The notes under the pieces are model-generated. The model searched no databases. It saw only the letters and a list, made by a program, of their open reading frames with translations, and was not told the origin of the DNA. A program made the position numbers and the translations under genes. Shown here one piece after another: positions 11,495 to 20,504 of a DNA stretch of 49,387 nucleotides. Every line of letters begins with the position of its first letter. Within the stretch, counting starts at the first letter, position 1. The stretch comes from Oceanibaculum pacificum (GTDB taxonomy: Bacteria > Pseudomonadota > Alphaproteobacteria > Oceanibaculales > Oceanibaculaceae): assembly GCF_001618175.1 (NCBI RefSeq), contig NZ_LPXN01000090.1:1-49387 (forward strand). Reading direction: 5' to 3'.

Positions 11495-11864
11495 CGTAGA
11501 TCTCAACCACATGGCCGGGGAATTGCTGGCCCAGCGCCTGCATCGATTTCACCTTGAAGGCATGGATGCTTTCCGGCGCCGGGCGGCCCTTGGCGTACAT
11601 CTCCATCGCCAGGGGCAGCAGGATGCTGTCGATGCGCTGGCTGTTCTGGGTCAGGGCGCTGCGGGCGACCAGATCCTTGGCCTCCAGCGTCAGGGCCAGG
11701 CGACCGTTCACCGGCTTTCCGTCGACGAAGAGATTGATCAGATAGGGGCCGACATTGACGAACTGCACGCGCTCCGTTGAGCCGGCGTCCTTCTTGGAGG
11801 CGGCCTGGGCCGGCAGTGCCGTGGCCAGCGCGATCAGGAAAGCCAGGAAAATAGCGCGGCGCAT
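11478..11864 (-). CDS. Secreted FliL-like small protein
   Basis: About 128 residues. A signal peptide (MRRAIFLAFLIALATALPAQA) is predicted to release a small periplasmic domain. The mature part (YLINLFVDGKPVNGR, then LALTLEAKD, a Ser/Asp-rich helix, a long amphipathic helix and a final strand VVEIYVKLLM) has the strand-helix pattern of FliL-type proteins, but without a retained N-terminal membrane anchor. This is a pattern-level inference. The start was set at the second ATG because GGGGAG lies 4 nt upstream; an earlier in-frame ATG at 11888 would add eight residues. No flagellar genes are nearby. It overlaps the end of tlyA on the opposite strand. Confidence 0.65.
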   Translation of the reverse strand: MRRAIFLAFLIALATALPAQAASKKDAGSTERVQFVNVGPYLINLFVDGKPVNGRLALTLEAKDLVARSALTQNSQRIDSILLPLAMEMYAKGRPAPESIHAFKVKSMQALGQQFPGHVVEIYVKLLM

Positions 11865-12018
11865 GCCCGCTCCCCATTTCAGCCTCATAACGGGCGATCA
11901 TGCCTTATCGCCCGTCGATTGGCGAGCGGCGCGCTGACGCAGCCCCGTCGGCTTGTGCAATAAAGGGCGTAATGCCAGACTATGCGGCCTTGCCTAACTG
12001 CTTCAGAAAGAACCACGA

Positions 12019-13194
12019 ATGATCGATGTGGCCCGTGCCCGGGCGGAGACGCCGGGCTGCGAGAAGGTGATCCATTTCAACAGTTGCGGCGCGTCGCTGA
12101 TGCCGGCGCCGGTGCTCCAGGCGGTGAAGGATCATCTGGACCTCGAAGCCGGGATCGGCGGCTATGAGGCGGCCGACAAGCAGCGGGCGGAGATCGACGG
12201 GCTGTATGACAGCGCCGCGCGCTATTTCAACTGCTCGCCCGGCGAGATCGCCGTGGTGGAGAACGCCACCGTGGCCTGGGATATGGCGTTCTACGGCCTG
12301 TCCTTCCAGCCCGGCGACCGCATCCTGACGGCGATGTCGGAATATGCCGCCAACTATATCGCCTATCTGCAGATCGCCAAGCGCACCGGCGCGGTGATCG
12401 AGGTGATCCCGAACGATAATGCCGGCCAGATCGATGTGGCGGCGCTGGAGCGGATGATCGACCGCAAGGCGAAGCTAATCAGCATCACCCATGTGCCGAC
12501 CAATGGCGGGCTGGTGAATCCGGCCGAGAAGGTGGGCAAGGTGGCCCGCTCCGCTGGGGTGCCCTATCTGCTGGATGCCTGCCAATCCTTCGGCCAGATG
12601 CCGCTGGATGTGGAGAAGATCGGCTGCGACATGGCCTCGGTCACCGGGCGCAAATTCATGCGCGGGCCGCGCGGCACCGGGCTGCTCTATGTCCGCCGCA
12701 GCATGCTGGACAAGCTGGAGCCGCCCTTCCTGGATCTGCGCGCGGCAAGCTGGACCGGTCCCGACAGCTACGAATTGCAGCCCGACGCCAAGCGCTTCGA
12801 GAATTGGGAAAAATATATCGCCGGCATGATCGGGTTGAAGACCGCCATCGATTACGCGATGGGCTGGGGCATGGAGAATATCGAGGCCCGCGTGGTCGAG
12901 CTGGCGGGCAATTTCCGCCGCAAGCTGGCCTCGGTGCCCGGTGTGGTGGTGCGCGACCTGGGCGAGCGGCCCTGCGGTATCGTGAGCTTCACCAAGGACG
13001 GAGTGCGGCCGGAGGATATCAAGGCGCGGATGGCGGAGGAGGGCATCAATTGCTCGACCTCGTCGCGCTTCTCGACCCGGCTGGATATGACGGCGCGCGA
13101 CTTGCACATGCTGTCGCGCACCGGCATCCATTATTTCAACACCGAGGCCGAAACCGACCGCTTCGTTGAGCTTCTGGAAGCTATGCGGGCCTAG
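12019..13194 (+). CDS. Class V PLP-dependent aminotransferase / cysteine-desulfurase-fold enzyme
   Basis: A 391-residue fold-type I enzyme of the class V family (SufS, isopenicillin-N epimerase, hercynylcysteine-sulfoxide lyase relatives). The PLP lysine is probably K212 in TGRKFMRGPRGTG, and D186 in YLLDACQSFGQ contacts the cofactor ring nitrogen. The ENATVAWDMAF segment near 81-91 binds phosphate. No catalytic cysteine loop of the SufS/IscS type is evident near the C-terminus, apart from INCSTSSRFS, so true cysteine desulfurase activity is doubtful. No Suf or ergothioneine genes are adjacent. The substrate is unassigned. It is probably a single-gene transcript. Confidence 0.85.
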   Translation: MIDVARARAETPGCEKVIHFNSCGASLMPAPVLQAVKDHLDLEAGIGGYEAADKQRAEIDGLYDSAARYFNCSPGEIAVVENATVAWDMAFYGLSFQPGDRILTAMSEYAANYIAYLQIAKRTGAVIEVIPNDNAGQIDVAALERMIDRKAKLISITHVPTNGGLVNPAEKVGKVARSAGVPYLLDACQSFGQMPLDVEKIGCDMASVTGRKFMRGPRGTGLLYVRRSMLDKLEPPFLDLRAASWTGPDSYELQPDAKRFENWEKYIAGMIGLKTAIDYAMGWGMENIEARVVELAGNFRRKLASVPGVVVRDLGERPCGIVSFTKDGVRPEDIKARMAEEGINCSTSSRFSTRLDMTARDLHMLSRTGIHYFNTEAETDRFVELLEAMRA

Positions 13195-13310
13195 ATATGG
13201 GCCGGGACGTGGTATTGCAGCGACAAGGCCACGCCCGCGCCGGCGACGACGAACATCCCCAAGGCTATGGCCCGCCAAATACGGCCCGCGAGTTTCTGCT
13301 TAGCGCTCAT
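13191..13310 (-). CDS. Small single-pass membrane protein, 39 aa
   Basis: A short open frame not covered by standard length cut-offs. It encodes 39 residues: a basic N-terminus (MSAKQKLAGRIWR), one hydrophobic segment (AIALGMFVVAGAGVALSL) and a short polar end (QYHVPAHI). A strong GGAGG Shine-Dalgarno lies at 13316-13320, 5 nt before the ATG. The stop overlaps the aminotransferase stop by 3 nt on the other strand. It lies downstream of ppk-ppx on the same strand, with a palindrome 34 bp upstream of its start. The size and layout recall small respiratory-complex subunits, but nothing identifies a partner. Confidence 0.6.
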   Translation of the reverse strand: MSAKQKLAGRIWRAIALGMFVVAGAGVALSLQYHVPAHI

Positions 13311-13343
13311 ATCCGCCTCCAACCGATTCCATCGGCCAATTGC

Positions 13344-13364
13344 AAGTTAGATACATTCTAACTT
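13344..13364. promoter_or_regulatory. Perfect 8-bp palindrome, operator-like
   Basis: Arms AAGTTAGA (13344-13351) and TCTAACTT (13357-13364) with a 5-bp spacer, A+T-rich in G+C-rich surroundings. It lies between the end of ppx and the start of the 39-aa gene. There is no T-run, so an operator is more likely than a terminator. Confidence 0.45.
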
Positions 13365-13421
13365 ATGTGCGAATGAGTCGCAAACAAGACGTGAGGCGTC
13401 GTTTTCGCCAGAAGGGGCTGC

Positions 13422-14969
13422 TTATTCGGCCAGCGTGCTGGCCTCGGCGGGCATTTCCATCGCGCTGGCGAGGGAATCGAGGCGGCGGCGGACGACGTCG
13501 CCCAGCATGGCCTCGTGCGCCGGGCCGACAGTGAAATAAAGCTTGCCGGCGACAATCTTCAGCGGCGTATGCGGCAGAATGCCGGGCGCGCCGCCGGTGA
13601 AGGTATGGCCCAACCGCAGCGCCACGCCCAGGACCAGCGCCTGGCGCAGCAAATCCTTGTCGATCAGCCCCTTCGCGGTGTCGGCGGCCGGCAGGTCGAC
13701 ATGGCCGACATAGCGCGCCATCAGCGCCAGGGCGACGAAGCAGCGGCCGGCATGGTCGAAGCCGGGGATCGGCGCGCGCAGGATTTTCCAGAAGGCGTTC
13801 TCGGCGCGATAATCGGGATGCTCCGACCAGGCGATGTCGGACAGAATGCAGGCGGCGTGGCGCAGCCGCCGCCGCGCCGGCGTATCGTCGGCGAAGAGCG
13901 GACCGGTCCAGTCCAGCAGTTCCTCGCCATGCGGCTTGAAGCGGCCGGAGACATCGGCGATCTCGCGCGCCGATTCGATCAGCGGGTCAAGCGCGCGCAC
14001 CGCATCGGGCAACTGGTCGTACAGGCAGCCCTCGCGCAGCCCATAGGCGGAGAAGATCACGGTCGAGGGTTGCGCCATCTCGATCAGCCGCTGCAAGACC
14101 AGCGAGGCGAGGGGAATGGTGTCCGCGCGGCGCTTGGAGATGCCGTCGACCGCCTTCAACCCCGATTTGCCGATGCGCTGCAACCGGCCCAGAAAGTCCG
14201 AGAGGTTGGCGCTGTCGATGCGATATTCGTGCAATATGTGCAGCGGATAGCCGGTCAGCTCCATATGCGCCTTGGCGATGGAGCGCCAGGCCCCGCCCAC
14301 CGCATAGAAGGGGCGGGCCTTCAGCGCGCCGATGAAGGGCACGCTGGCTAGGTGATCGTCGATGGTGGCGAGCAGCTTCTTGCGGTTGCCGCTCTCCGCC
14401 AACCCGCCCAGGCGCAGCGGCCCCAGCGGCAAGGTGGTCTGGTGGCCGACCTGGCCGAGGCGAAGGTCGACCAGCTCCAGGCTGCCGCCGCCCAGATCGC
14501 CGGCCACGCCATCGGCCTGCGGCATGGCGCACAGCACCCCCAGGGCGGAAAGCCGGGCTTCCTCCTCGCCGGACAGAACATTGACCTGGAAGCCGAGCTG
14601 CTTTTCGATGGCGGTGACGAATTCCGGCCCGTTCTCAGCGTCGCGCACGGCGGCGGTCGCCAGCACGAACAGGGTGCCGACATCCATGGCGCGGGCCACG
14701 GCGGCAAAGCGGGCGAGATTGTCGTAGGCCGATTTCACCCCGTCCTCGGACAGCCGGCGGTGGCCGTTCATGCCCTTGCCCAGGCCGCATAGCGCTTTTT
14801 CGTTGAACAGCGGCAGCAGCACCCGGTCATGCCGGTCATAGACGACCAGGCGAATCGAGTTGGAACCGATGTCGAGAACACCGGTGCGCGCCCATTGGCC
14901 GGTCTCGGCAGGGCCATCGGCGGACGGCGCCGCGTCAGGAAACGTCGCCCCGATCCATTTTGCTCGCAT
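13422..14969 (-). CDS. ppx: Exopolyphosphatase (Ppx/GppA family)
   Basis: Releases phosphate from the end of polyphosphate, or hydrolyses pppGpp, in the cytoplasm. 515 residues. The ASKHA-type N-terminal domain shows DIGSNSIRLVVYD (about 33-45), the LATAAVRDAENG segment and the second glycine loop GDLGGGSLEL (about 158-167). The C-terminal HD-like helical domain (from about 320) is present, as in full-length Ppx. It is 22 nt downstream of ppk on the same strand, so polyphosphate synthesis and breakdown are encoded together. GppA activity cannot be excluded from sequence. Confidence 0.93.
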   Translation of the reverse strand: MRAKWIGATFPDAAPSADGPAETGQWARTGVLDIGSNSIRLVVYDRHDRVLLPLFNEKALCGLGKGMNGHRRLSEDGVKSAYDNLARFAAVARAMDVGTLFVLATAAVRDAENGPEFVTAIEKQLGFQVNVLSGEEEARLSALGVLCAMPQADGVAGDLGGGSLELVDLRLGQVGHQTTLPLGPLRLGGLAESGNRKKLLATIDDHLASVPFIGALKARPFYAVGGAWRSIAKAHMELTGYPLHILHEYRIDSANLSDFLGRLQRIGKSGLKAVDGISKRRADTIPLASLVLQRLIEMAQPSTVIFSAYGLREGCLYDQLPDAVRALDPLIESAREIADVSGRFKPHGEELLDWTGPLFADDTPARRRLRHAACILSDIAWSEHPDYRAENAFWKILRAPIPGFDHAGRCFVALALMARYVGHVDLPAADTAKGLIDKDLLRQALVLGVALRLGHTFTGGAPGILPHTPLKIVAGKLYFTVGPAHEAMLGDVVRRRLDSLASAMEMPAEASTLAE

Positions 14970-14991
14970 TACATTCCAGTCGCGGTTCCGC

Positions 14992-17136
14992 TCAGGACTG
15001 GCTCATCACCAAGCGCGGCAATGGCTGCGACTTCTTAAGGGCACTCCCGCGCCCGGACAAGCTCGGATTTGTCATGAAGTAATGATGGGCATTGAATGGC
15101 GCGTCGCCAGGCTCCAATCGCGCATAGCTGCCATCCGGCAACAGACGCCAGCTCTGCTCGGTATCCTTCAGGTTGGCGATCATGATCTGGTCGAGCACCT
15201 GTTCGTGCACGGTGGGATTCTCGATCGGCACCAGCGTCTCGACGCGCCGGTCCATATTGCGTTGCATCCAGTCGGCCGAGGACATGAATATCCTGTTCTC
15301 CGGCGCGGGCATGGCGTGCCCATTGGCGAAGCAGGCGATTCGGCCATGCTCCAGGAAGCGGCCGACGATGCTCTTGACCCGGATATTCTCCGACAGGCCC
15401 TTCACGCCCGGGCGCAGGCAGCAGATGCCACGGATCACCAGGTCGATCTGCACCCCGGCCTGCCCGGCCTTGTACAGCGCGTCGATCAGCTTTTCGTCGA
15501 CCAGCGAGTTCAGCTTCGCCCAGATGCCGGCCGGCTTGCCGGCCTTGGCATTGTCGATCTCGTGCTTGATGCGCTCCAGCAGCGCGTCGCGCAGCGTGTG
15601 CGGGGCGATCGCCAGCTTCGCCAGCTTTTCCGGCTTTGCATAGCCGGTCATGAAATTGAAGATGCGCGCGGCATCCTCGCAAAGCTGGGGTTCGCAGGTG
15701 AAGAACGACAGGTCGGTATAGATCTTGGCGGTCACCGGGTGGTAGTTGCCGGTGCCGAAATGGCAGTAGGACCGCAAGCCGCCGCCCTCGCGCCGCACCA
15801 CCATCGAGATTTTGGCGTGGGTCTTCAGATCCATGAAGCCATAGACCACCTGGCAGCCCGCGCGTTCCAGGTCGCGGGCCCAGCGGATGTTGGCTTCCTC
15901 GTCGAAGCGGGCCTTCAGCTCGACCATCGCGGTGACCGACTTGCCGCTTTCGGCGGCCTCGATCAGCTCCTTCACGATCGGCGAATCCTGGGAGGTGCGA
16001 TACAGCGTCTGCTTGATCGAGATCACCGCCGGGTCGCGCGCCGCCTGGCGCAGGAACTGCACCACCACGTCGAAGCTCTCGAACGGGTGATGCACCACGA
16101 TGTCCTTGTGCCGGATGGCGGCGAAGCAATCGCCGGCGAAATCGCGGATGCGTTCCGGAAAGCGCGCATTGAAGGGCTGGAAGAGCAGATCGGCGCGTTC
16201 CGGCACGATCAGCTGCGACAGGTCGTCGATGCCGATCATCGCTTCCAGCGAGAACACGTCGCCCGGGCCGACGCCGAGCTGGTCGCTGACGAAACGGCGC
16301 AACTCGTCGGAGATCGCGCCGTTCACGGTCAGGCGGATGACGCTGCCACGGCGGCGGCGGCGCAGGGCTGATTCGAACAGGCGGACCAAATCTTCCGCTT
16401 CCTCGTCGATTTCCATCTCGCTGTCGCGCAGCACCCGGAACATGCCGTATCCGACCAGCTCGAAGCCGGGGAAAAGCTTCTGATAGAAGTGCAGGATCAG
16501 CGCCTCCATCGGCAGGAAGCGGATCGCCGCTCCCGGCAGCCGGACGAAGCGGCCGATCTGCGGCGGCATCGGCACCAGCGCCTCCAGCCGGCGATTGTCC
16601 GACGGCCGGTGCAGTTGCAGCACGATGGCCTTGGCCTTGTTCAGCAGGAACGGGAAGGGATGCGCCGGGTCGACGGCGAGCGGGGTGAGGGTGGGGAACA
16701 CCTGCTCCATGAAATAGCGGTCGAGCCATTTCTGGTCGGTACGGCCGACCTGCGCCCAATCGACCACGGAGATGCCTGCCTTGCGCAGCTCCTCATGCAG
16801 GGTGCGCCAGCAAGCCTGCTGGTTGGCGATCAGCGTCGCCGTCGCCTCATGGATCGCGGCAAGCTGCTGGCCGGGGGTAAGCCCGTCCTGGCTGAGCGCC
16901 GATACGTTGGCCGCCATCTGGCCCTTCAGCCCGGCGACGCGGACCATGTAGAACTCGTCCAGGTTGGATGACGAGATCGACAGGAAGCGCAGCCGTTCCA
17001 GCAGCGGATGCTTGGGGTTCGCCGCCTCTTCAAGCACGCGCGCATTGAAAGCGAGCCAGGAAAGCTCGCGGTTGAAGAAGCGCTTGGGCGAATGCAGGTC
17101 GATCTTCTCGACAGATTCGATTTCAGCAGTCGCCAC
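14992..17136 (-). CDS. ppk1: Polyphosphate kinase 1
   Basis: Makes polyphosphate from ATP by a phosphohistidine mechanism. About 714 residues with the four PPK1 domains. The N-terminal [19 protein letters not shown] and [15 protein letters not shown] segments are typical. The autophosphorylated histidine is in LKTHAK, followed by [18 protein letters not shown], and the second conserved histidine is in [13 protein letters not shown] chose a GTG start (17136) because AAAGGAG lies 6 nt upstream; an upstream ATG at 17199 would add a Cys/Pro-rich stretch unlike the family. It heads ppk-ppx, and hairpins lie in the gap upstream. Confidence 0.94.
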   Translation of the reverse strand: MATAEIESVEKIDLHSPKRFFNRELSWLAFNARVLEEAANPKHPLLERLRFLSISSSNLDEFYMVRVAGLKGQMAANVSALSQDGLTPGQQLAAIHEATATLIANQQACWRTLHEELRKAGISVVDWAQVGRTDQKWLDRYFMEQVFPTLTPLAVDPAHPFPFLLNKAKAIVLQLHRPSDNRRLEALVPMPPQIGRFVRLPGAAIRFLPMEALILHFYQKLFPGFELVGYGMFRVLRDSEMEIDEEAEDLVRLFESALRRRRRGSVIRLTVNGAISDELRRFVSDQLGVGPGDVFSLEAMIGIDDLSQLIVPERADLLFQPFNARFPERIRDFAGDCFAAIRHKDIVVHHPFESFDVVVQFLRQAARDPAVISIKQTLYRTSQDSPIVKELIEAAESGKSVTAMVELKARFDEEANIRWARDLERAGCQVVYGFMDLKTHAKISMVVRREGGGLRSYCHFGTGNYHPVTAKIYTDLSFFTCEPQLCEDAARIFNFMTGYAKPEKLAKLAIAPHTLRDALLERIKHEIDNAKAGKPAGIWAKLNSLVDEKLIDALYKAGQAGVQIDLVIRGICCLRPGVKGLSENIRVKSIVGRFLEHGRIACFANGHAMPAPENRIFMSSADWMQRNMDRRVETLVPIENPTVHEQVLDQIMIANLKDTEQSWRLLPDGSYARLEPGDAPFNAHHYFMTNPSLSGRGSALKKSQPLPRLVMSQS

Positions 17137-17180
17137 GGACAGCTCCTTTGGATACAGCGGACATCCTCTGAAATAGCACG

Positions 17181-17213
17181 CGGCCGGGGCCGCTGTCATG
17201 CGAGCCCCGGCCG
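17181..17213. other. 10-bp GC stem-loop upstream of ppk
   Basis: Arms CGGCCGGGGC (17181-17190) and GCCCCGGCCG (17204-17213) with a 13-nt loop, about 45 nt before the ppk start on the minus strand. No T-run follows. It may act as a leader structure or a weak terminator of the upstream SDR gene. Confidence 0.45.
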
Positions 17214-17241
17214 AAATGCATTACGGTTCGATGAAGATTGC

Positions 17242-17259
17242 GGGCGGCGGCCACCGCCC
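17242..17259 (-). terminator. 6-bp GC hairpin after the SDR gene
   Basis: Arms GGGCGG and CCGCCC with a 6-nt loop, 28 nt downstream of the SDR stop on the minus strand. The following bases (GCAATCTTCATC) are only mildly T-rich, so termination may be partial. Confidence 0.3.
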
Positions 17260-17286
17260 TCGAAGGGGACGGCGGCAAACTGCCTT

Positions 17287-18069
17287 TTACCCCATCGTGC
17301 CGTTATAGGCGCCGCCATCCATCACCAGGTTCTGGCCGGTGATGAAGCCGGCATGGGCGCTGCACAGGAAGGCGCAGGCGGCGCCGAATTCCTCGATGGT
17401 GCCGAAGCGCCCGGCCGGATTCTCCTTCCGGCGGCCGTCCAGCACCTCGTCGATGCTCTTGCCGCTCTTCTCGGCGGCGACCGAGGCGGTCTTGCGCACG
17501 CGGTCGGTCTCGAACGGGCCGGGCAGCAGGCCGTTAATGGTGACGTTGTGCTTCACCGTCTGCCGGGCCAGGCCGGCGACGAAGCCGGTAAGGCCGGCGC
17601 GCGCGCCGTTCGACATGCCCAGAATCGGGATCGGCGATTTCACCGAGGCCGAGGTGATGTTCACGATGCGCCCGAACTTGCGCTCGATCATGCCATCCAC
17701 CGTCGCCTTGATAAGCTCGATGGGGGTCAGCATGTTGGCGTTCAACGCCGCGTTCCAATCGTCCAGCGACCAGTCGCGGAAATCGCCCGGCGGCGGGCCG
17801 CCGGCATTGTTCACCAGAATGTCGGGGTTGGGACAGGCGGCCAGCACCTTGGCGCGGCCTTCCGGCGTGGTGATGTCGCCGGCGATGGCGGTCACCGTGG
17901 CGCCGCTATCCTTGCGGATTTCCTCGGCCGTGGCCTGCAATGCCTCTTCCCCGCGCGCCAGGATGAACAGCTCCACCCCCTCGCGGCCCAGCGCCAGCGC
18001 GCAGCCCTTGCCCAGCCCCTTGCTGGAGGCGCAGACAATCGCCTTGCGCCCGCGAATACCGGTTTCCAT
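17287..18069 (-). CDS. SDR-fold oxidoreductase with non-canonical active site
   Basis: 260 residues with a short-chain dehydrogenase fold: NNAG at 87-90, S140 in NITSAS, and a C-terminal LVMDGGAYNGTMG. The catalytic Tyr-x-x-x-Lys is replaced: the Tyr position is S153 and the Lys position R157 (GMSNGARAGL). The nucleotide loop reads ASSKGLG instead of TGxxxGIG. This matches the known FabG-like subgroup (cd05344-type) that lacks the normal tetrad. Either it reduces by another mechanism or it is not a classical reductase. It starts 3 nt after hdaA ends and separates hdaA from ppk. Confidence 0.85.
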   Translation of the reverse strand: METGIRGRKAIVCASSKGLGKGCALALGREGVELFILARGEEALQATAEEIRKDSGATVTAIAGDITTPEGRAKVLAACPNPDILVNNAGGPPPGDFRDWSLDDWNAALNANMLTPIELIKATVDGMIERKFGRIVNITSASVKSPIPILGMSNGARAGLTGFVAGLARQTVKHNVTINGLLPGPFETDRVRKTASVAAEKSGKSIDEVLDGRRKENPAGRFGTIEEFGAACAFLCSAHAGFITGQNLVMDGGAYNGTMG

Positions 18070-18072
18070 ACG

Positions 18073-18774
18073 TCAGTTTCCTTCCTTGTCGTTTTCTGTG
18101 TTCCCGCCAGCCAGCAATGCGCGCGCCAGCGGAACCGTGATGTTGCGCCGGGATATCAGGGCCGCCTTGTCCAGCCTGTCGACGATGGACTGGACGGCGG
18201 CGAAGGAACGCTCGATGCGCGGTAGCAGGAACTGCACCAGCTCCTGGCTTACCATGAGCTGGCGGTCGGCGAACAGCTTCACCATCACCGCGGCCAGCAG
18301 CGCCTCGTCCGGCGCGCCGACGCCGATGGCGGGCAGGGCGGCGAGGCGGGACTTCAGGTCCGGCAGGGCGATGGCCCAGCGGGCGGGGGGCAGGGCGGCG
18401 GTGATCAGCAGATGTCCGTCGCGCTCGCCCAGCAGGTTCAGCAGATGGAACAGGCCGCGCTCGTCGATATCGGCGGTCAGCCCGTCCAACACGATGGCGT
18501 CGGCGCCCTCCAGCAGGGCGGGCACGGTCTCGGCCGTCACCTGCCGCGGCTCGATCCGCCGTGCGGCGCTGACCGCCTGCCAGACCGAGGCAAGGTGGGT
18601 CTTGCCGCAGCCGGCCGGCCCGTGGATCGCCAGCGCGGCGGGCAGCCGGCCGGCGCGCGGCCAGTCCGGCCAGCGGTCAAGCCAGGCGACAGCCTCCGCA
18701 TTGCAGTCCGCGACCAGGAAATCTTCCCGCCCGAGTGCTGGGCGCTGCGGCAGGTCGAACGCAAGTTGGGTCAT
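18073..18774 (-). CDS. hdaA: HdaA, DnaA-related regulator of replication initiation
   Basis: A 233-residue AAA+ protein related to DnaA domain III but lacking the DNA-binding domain IV, as Hda. With the sliding clamp it stimulates DnaA-ATP hydrolysis and so limits re-initiation. The N-terminal QLAFDL (3-8) is a beta-clamp-binding motif. Walker A is GPAGCGKTH (52-60), Walker B is around AIVLDG, and a sensor-type arginine lies in the KSRLAAL segment. It lies 9 nt downstream of the PerM-type transporter gene, an order often seen in alphaproteobacteria. Confidence 0.88.
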   Translation of the reverse strand: MTQLAFDLPQRPALGREDFLVADCNAEAVAWLDRWPDWPRAGRLPAALAIHGPAGCGKTHLASVWQAVSAARRIEPRQVTAETVPALLEGADAIVLDGLTADIDERGLFHLLNLLGERDGHLLITAALPPARWAIALPDLKSRLAALPAIGVGAPDEALLAAVMVKLFADRQLMVSQELVQFLLPRIERSFAAVQSIVDRLDKAALISRRNITVPLARALLAGGNTENDKEGN

Positions 18775-18783
18775 CGTCTATCG

Positions 18784-19860
18784 CTAAAGCCGGTCGCCGG
18801 GATCGGCCTGATGTTTATCGTACAGCGAGCTTTGAAGATATTGCTCTATGGCGAAGCGGGCCATCACGCCCATCACGGCCGCCGCCGGCACCGCCACCAG
18901 CACGCCGACGAAGCCGAACAGCGCCCCGCCGGCCAGCAGCGCGAAGATCACCCAGACCGCGTGCAGGCCCACCTTGTCGCCGACCAGCTTGGGCGTCAGG
19001 AAATTGCCCTCGATGGCCTGGCCGAGGATGAACACGCCGGCCACCGCGCCGACCTGCCAGAACGAATCGAACTGCACCAGCGCCAGGCCGATGGCGGCGA
19101 TGCCGCCGGCGATCGAGCCGACGAAGGGCACGAAGGAGATCAGCCCGGCGAAGATGCCGATGATCAGCCCGAAATCCAGTCCGCACAGGGTGAGGCCGAT
19201 GGCGTAGAAGGTGCCGAGGCTGAGGCACACCAGGGCCTGGCCGCGCACGAAGCCAGCCAGCGTTTCGTCGATCTCGCGCGCCAGCCGGCGGATCGTGTCG
19301 GCCTGGGCGCGCGGCAGCCAGGTGTCGATCTTGGCCACCATCTTGTCCCAGTCGCGCAGCAAGTAGAAGGCGACGATGGGGGTGATCAGGATCAGCGACA
19401 GGATATTGGCGAAGGCGGCGCCGCCGCTTATCACCCCGCCCAGGAAGCTGGCCGCCCAGCTAAGCGCCGTGCCCGACGAGCTGAGCAGCTTGGACAAATC
19501 CGGATCGCCCTGGGAGGCGAAGCGCACCCGCAGTTCCTCCAGGATCGGTTCCAGCCGTTGGCTCAGCGTGTCGATATAGCCGGGCATCCGGTCGATCAGG
19601 ATCGATATCTGCGAATGCAGCAGCGGCACCAGCAGCAGCAGCATCGCCAGGAAGACGATGAAGAACAGAAACAGCGCCAGCAGCGTGCCGATGGCGCGCG
19701 AGACGCCCCAGCGCTCCATCCGGTCGACCACGGGGTCCATGAAATAGGCCAGCGCCATGCCGGCCACGAAGGGCAGCAGCACATTGCCCAGCACATAGAG
19801 CGCCAGGAACAGCAGGACGATGCCGCCGATCCAGAAGGCGATCCGCCCCCTGAAGGTCAC
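18784..19860 (-). CDS. AI-2E family (PerM-type) transporter
   Basis: A 358-residue inner-membrane protein of the AI-2E exporter/PerM family. Hydrophobic segments lie at about 9-28, 31-47 and 57-80. A large polar loop follows, and then five or so segments toward the C-terminus, including SLILITPIVAFYLLRDWD and LDFGLIIGIFAGLISFVPFVGSI, the latter diagnostic. Substrates vary in this family, so none is assigned. It overlaps the CDP-alcohol phosphotransferase gene by 4 nt (ATGA) and is followed by hdaA. Confidence 0.9.
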   Translation of the reverse strand: MTFRGRIAFWIGGIVLLFLALYVLGNVLLPFVAGMALAYFMDPVVDRMERWGVSRAIGTLLALFLFFIVFLAMLLLLVPLLHSQISILIDRMPGYIDTLSQRLEPILEELRVRFASQGDPDLSKLLSSSGTALSWAASFLGGVISGGAAFANILSLILITPIVAFYLLRDWDKMVAKIDTWLPRAQADTIRRLAREIDETLAGFVRGQALVCLSLGTFYAIGLTLCGLDFGLIIGIFAGLISFVPFVGSIAGGIAAIGLALVQFDSFWQVGAVAGVFILGQAIEGNFLTPKLVGDKVGLHAVWVIFALLAGGALFGFVGVLVAVPAAAVMGVMARFAIEQYLQSSLYDKHQADPGDRL

Positions 19861-20438
19861 GATTTTTGTTCAGCCTGCATGGCGCGGCTCCCCCAGATCC
19901 AGACATAGGCAATACCGGAGACCAGCGTGGTCAGCCCGACAATGTAGACGAGCAGCTGTATCAACAGCCTGTCGGCCGCCAACAGACTGTCTTCGGACAA
20001 TATCTGGCCCAGCAGCACCAGCCCGACAAGACCGACCTGCGCCACCGTATTGCTCCGGGAGATCGCAAGCGGCGCCATCGTGACCTTGTGGGCCAGCGTG
20101 TGCAAGAGGATCACCCCGCCCATGATCACCAGGTCGCGGAACACCACCAGGATGACCAGCCAGACCGGCAGCAGCCCCAGATAGCCAAGCACGAGATAGG
20201 CGGAGACCAGCAGCGCCTTATCGGCAATCGGGTCGAGATAGCTGCCCAGCGCCGTGCGCGCCTGGAAGCGCCGGGCGACATAGCCATCCACCGCATCGCT
20301 GATCCCGGCCGCCAGGAACAGCCAGAAGGCCAGATCCATCTCGCCCACGATCAGCGCCCAGATCACCACCGGCACCGCCGCCATGCGCCAGACGGTCAAT
20401 ATGTTCGGCACCGGCTTCATCAGGCTGTGCAGGCGCAT
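19857..20438 (-). CDS. CDP-alcohol phosphatidyltransferase family protein
   Basis: A 193-residue inner-membrane enzyme that transfers a phosphatidyl group from a CDP-lipid to an alcohol. The family signature is complete: D48xxDG52xxAR56, eight residues, G65xxxD69xxxD73, whose aspartates bind two metals. About six hydrophobic segments surround it. The sequence is closest in look to PgsA-type or cardiolipin synthase-type members, with NILTVWRMA near the start. The exact acceptor alcohol cannot be told. It is likely cotranscribed with the upstream DUF2066 gene and the downstream transporter. Confidence 0.88.
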   Translation of the reverse strand: MRLHSLMKPVPNILTVWRMAAVPVVIWALIVGEMDLAFWLFLAAGISDAVDGYVARRFQARTALGSYLDPIADKALLVSAYLVLGYLGLLPVWLVILVVFRDLVIMGGVILLHTLAHKVTMAPLAISRSNTVAQVGLVGLVLLGQILSEDSLLAADRLLIQLLVYIVGLTTLVSGIAYVWIWGSRAMQAEQKS

Positions 20439-20504
20439 GGCGTAGACCAGTCCCTTTCAGCTCCACTTCTCTAAAGGCCGGGGAGGCGGCGGCGTCACCT
20501 CACC

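Noticed and set aside
12019-13194. Cysteine desulfurase SufS
   Set aside because: No convincing catalytic cysteine loop and no Suf genes alongside.
13340-13534. Plus-strand small gene starting near 13340
   Set aside because: Arg-rich, overlaps the ppx 3' end and a palindrome, and has no ribosome site.
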